In this document: in pieces, positions 62,085 through 64,000 of the stretch
How the letters are laid out: each line of letters opens with the position of its first letter
How positions within the stretch are numbered: position 1 is the first letter of the stretch
Source of the DNA: Prionace glauca
Taxonomy: Eukaryota; Chordata; Chondrichthyes; Carcharhiniformes; Carcharhinidae
Length of the DNA: 64,000 nt
Reading direction: 5' to 3'
Assembly: GCA_037974335.1 (NCBI GenBank)
Contig: CM075760.1
Coordinates: forward strand, 61,448,515 to 61,512,514
Translations under genes and position numbers: made by a program
Notes under the pieces: generated by a model
Told to the model about the DNA's origin: nothing
Databases searched by the model: none
The model's input: only the letters and a program-made list of their open reading frames with translations

Positions 62085-63002
62085 TACTATTAACAAAGTA
62101 TTTTTAAGGGGAATTTTTGAAATGACATTCTCAGACAAGTTAGATTTTCTAAACTCTGCATTTTCATAGCACTTCGAAAAGAACGGCAGGACGATAGAGA
62201 CAGAGACCAGAAGAAAGAAGGTGGAACCCTGAAGATGTCAGAAAGAGAAAGAGGAACAGTGAGACGAAATAATTATTTCTGACTCTCATTTATTGGTGCG
62301 CCACTTCGATCGGTACTGACAGAACTTCCAGGCATACCCCTGAAAAACGGCCTCAGTTTCTGAGTAACTGAAGCCAGTTTCTGATCTGGGTAACATTGCA
62401 CATTAGATTGGAAGAATCAACACATCGAGAATAACCTGTATTTTCTGTCGAACTCGAAAGAATTACCATGTAGTCTCCTTATTCCTCACTGATAATAATG
62501 TTCTTGCTGTGTGTTGAGTCTCTGTACAGTCAGTGTGTTATTTAGGAGTTCTGTTTAATTTCTGACTTTTGGAACAGTTTGTACTTGTGTTACAAGAACC
62601 AATAGTTATGATTTGTTGTCCAGGCTCCTTCTGAATTAACAATTCAAGAAGGACAGAGCACAATACCGGACTGTGGTTAGTCAACAACCTACCGTGAACC
62701 AACTCTGTTCTGGTATATCCAGGTCCTTTATACTCAATAAGAATGCAGTGCGGATACTTATCTCAAGATTTGCCAAACTTTCTACTGTTTGCACAAAGGA
62801 AACAAAACTGCTCATTTAAGTATTCTGGGGCTCTTCTCTCTGGCAACGCTGTGTATTTCTGGACCACTGCTGTCGAGGTTGAGCCGTTCCCGGACAAAAC
62901 CCCAGACTGGGAGTTCCAGTGAGCTGCCACCAGAGGGAGCTCTCACACCGATGAACAGATTCACCTTCCACTGAGAGAATCACATGCGCCTTCCTAAAAC
63001 AC
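62085..63002. other. Unannotated DNA (0.9 kb)
   Basis: No gene or repeat recognised. It contains a CTCF-like motif, GCCACCAGAGGGAGCTC, at 62,925. Confidence 0.45.
62925..62941 (+). promoter_or_regulatory. Possible CTCF site
   Basis: GCCACCAGAGGGAGCTC agrees with the CCASYAGRKGGC core in nearly all positions. Single-motif evidence only; such matches occur by chance and within repeats. Confidence 0.35.
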
Positions 63003-63052
63003 AGTAAAAAGTCTGACAACACCAGGTTTTAGTCCAACCGATTTATTTGATA
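63003..63052 (-). mobile_element. Penelope-like element 3' tip
   Basis: AAAAAGTCTGACAACACCAG, GTTTTAGTCCAACCGATTTA: exact complement of the end at 24,775-24,808. It is separated from the rest of the fragment (63,375-63,819) by about 320 unmatched bases, probably an insertion or divergent segment. Confidence 0.6.
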
Positions 63053-63374
63053 ATATTCTCACTTCCTAAAACATCAGTGCAGGACACAACCTCAACAAGA
63101 GGAAAGGAACATTTGACGAATTATATTACTTAATTTCAACGCAGTTGAGCTCGCTGATCTTCTTATATTTTTCTGATCTCTTTTGTTTAGCAATTGTCTT
63201 TTGATTCAGTTTCCGTGCCTGTCAAGTATTCTTCAACTCAATCCCCATCAGGTGCTGAAGTATTTTTACCACGGCCTGTTCTCTGGGTTTATTTGATCCG
63301 AGAGTTTAGCTGCTTCAGAGAAAGTGTATACACAACGAGGAAATTTCGCATGGAAGTGACTGTGACCTTTAAAA

Positions 63375-63819
63375 TATGATGTGAAGAAACAGATCATATA
63401 CAGACACAAACTCAATTTACAAGATAATAGTTGGAATGCGATCTTCACATGTAATCAAGTCTGAAAGGTACAGGCAGTGGGAGTGGAGAGAGGGCCAAAC
63501 ACAAGTTAAAGTGGTATGTATTGTCTCCTAGGATAGTCAGTGAGATTTTGCAAGCCCAGGCAAGTCGTGGGAGTTACAGATAGTATGACATGGACCAAGA
63601 TCCCGGTTGAGTCCTCATGTGTGCGGAATTTGGCTGTTAGTTTCTGCTCAGCGATTCTATGTTGTGTGTCGTGGAGGCCACCATGGAGAACGCTTACCAG
63701 AAGATCAGAGGCTGAATGCCCGTGACTGCTAAAGTGTTCACGAACAGGAAGGGAACACTCCTACCTGGTGATTATCGAGCGGTGTACATTCGTTGTCGTA
63801 GCGTCTGCATGGTCTCTCC
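63375..63819 (-). mobile_element. Penelope-like element, GIY-YIG end and 3' region
   Basis: The minus strand encodes GETMQTLRQRMYTAR at 63,775-63,819, which I recognise as the end of the GIY-YIG-type endonuclease block of Penelope-like elements (usual form YIGETMQTLRQRMNEHRS). It is followed by a degraded coding tail and then 3' UTR text shared with 23,749-24,000 (complement of CAGTGAGATTTTGCAAGCCC). The N-terminal RT is absent; the coding frame is broken soon after RQR. Confidence 0.6.
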
Positions 63820-64000
63820 ACTGGTGTTGAGAGACTTCTTACTACCTTTAAAATAGATATTGAGAATAGAATTCCCCCAATAAACTTCAGAATGTTTCCT
63901 TAATGCTGGAAGGTTTGTGTTGCTGAGTAACCCAGAATTTGCAGCTGCTAATTTACAGAGAAGGGTTACATTCCTGAAACCCCATCTGGAAAAGTGCACC
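63820..64000. other. Unannotated end of window
   Basis: No recognisable feature in the last 180 bases. Confidence 0.4.

Overview
This window looks like nuclear DNA from a cartilaginous fish, most likely a shark. That is an inference from the repeat content: CR1-like LINE 3' ends with ATAAGAAC/ATGTTCTT tails, tRNA-derived SINEs of the kind I associate with elasmobranchs, and Penelope-like fragments. The genes are a cluster of C2H2 zinc-finger (ZNF) paralogues, interspersed with dense and often nested retroelements. No KRAB, SCAN, BTB or other effector domain was seen.

ZNF cluster. Five loci have long open reading frames: 16,396-17,154 (+, 9 fingers), 29,066-29,983 (+, 10 fingers, frameshifted in the eleventh), 36,117-37,265 (-, 13 fingers), 39,670-40,281 (+, 7 fingers) and 47,815-48,747 (-, 11 fingers). 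Four more are decayed: 8,287-9,011 (-), 21,638-22,589 (+), 26,457-27,463 (-) and 43,641-44,437 (+). Smaller remnants lie at 46,900-47,095 and 50,135-50,520, and the 3' flank of another + strand member opens the window. The usual layout is a GC-rich CCAAT/NRF1-type promoter, a short untranslated exon 1, an intron, and one exon carrying 5' UTR plus the whole finger array. In all five open genes an in-frame stop lies between the splice acceptor and the ATG, so the predicted proteins are fingers only.

Promoters. Candidates lie at about 15.1, 19.0, 27.9-28.7 (between divergent genes), 38.7-39.1 (centre of a palindrome with arms near 0.39 kb) and 51.9-52.3 kb. The last is flanked by an 8-unit minisatellite in which seven units carry TGACTCA. 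A unit reading CTGATTGGTTGGAGGACC or its complement recurs at several promoters and is tandemly repeated at two.

Retroelements. Seven copies of one young CR1-like LINE (family A here) are present, including two long, nearly identical copies at 4,411-6,664 and 59,639-62,064. Two near-identical copies of family C lie in opposite orientations (19,899-21,081 and 49,231-50,131). A family G copy (54,504-56,735) has a 713-residue open RT frame. All are 5' truncated and lack a complete endonuclease. Two loci show three layers of nesting: SINE<-LINE A<-LINE A at 3.5-7.55 kb and LINE D<-Penelope-like<-LINE A at 22.9-25.3 kb. Simple double nesting occurs at 19.7-21.2 kb and 41.8-43.6 kb.

Region by region: 0-8 kb, duplicated ZNF 3' flank then nested repeats; 8-9.3 kb, ZNF pseudogene; 9.3-15 kb, repeats and unannotated DNA; 15-22.6 kb, two tandem ZNF loci; 22.6-26.4 kb, nested repeats; 26.4-30.1 kb, divergent ZNF pair; 30-36 kb, repeats; 36-44.5 kb, divergent ZNF pair plus an inverted partial copy; 44.5-53 kb, repeats, the 11-finger ZNF, a ZNF remnant and a promoter/minisatellite; 53-64 kb, mostly LINEs, SINEs and anonymous DNA. 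Boundaries of repeats were judged by eye and are accurate to roughly 5-30 bases.
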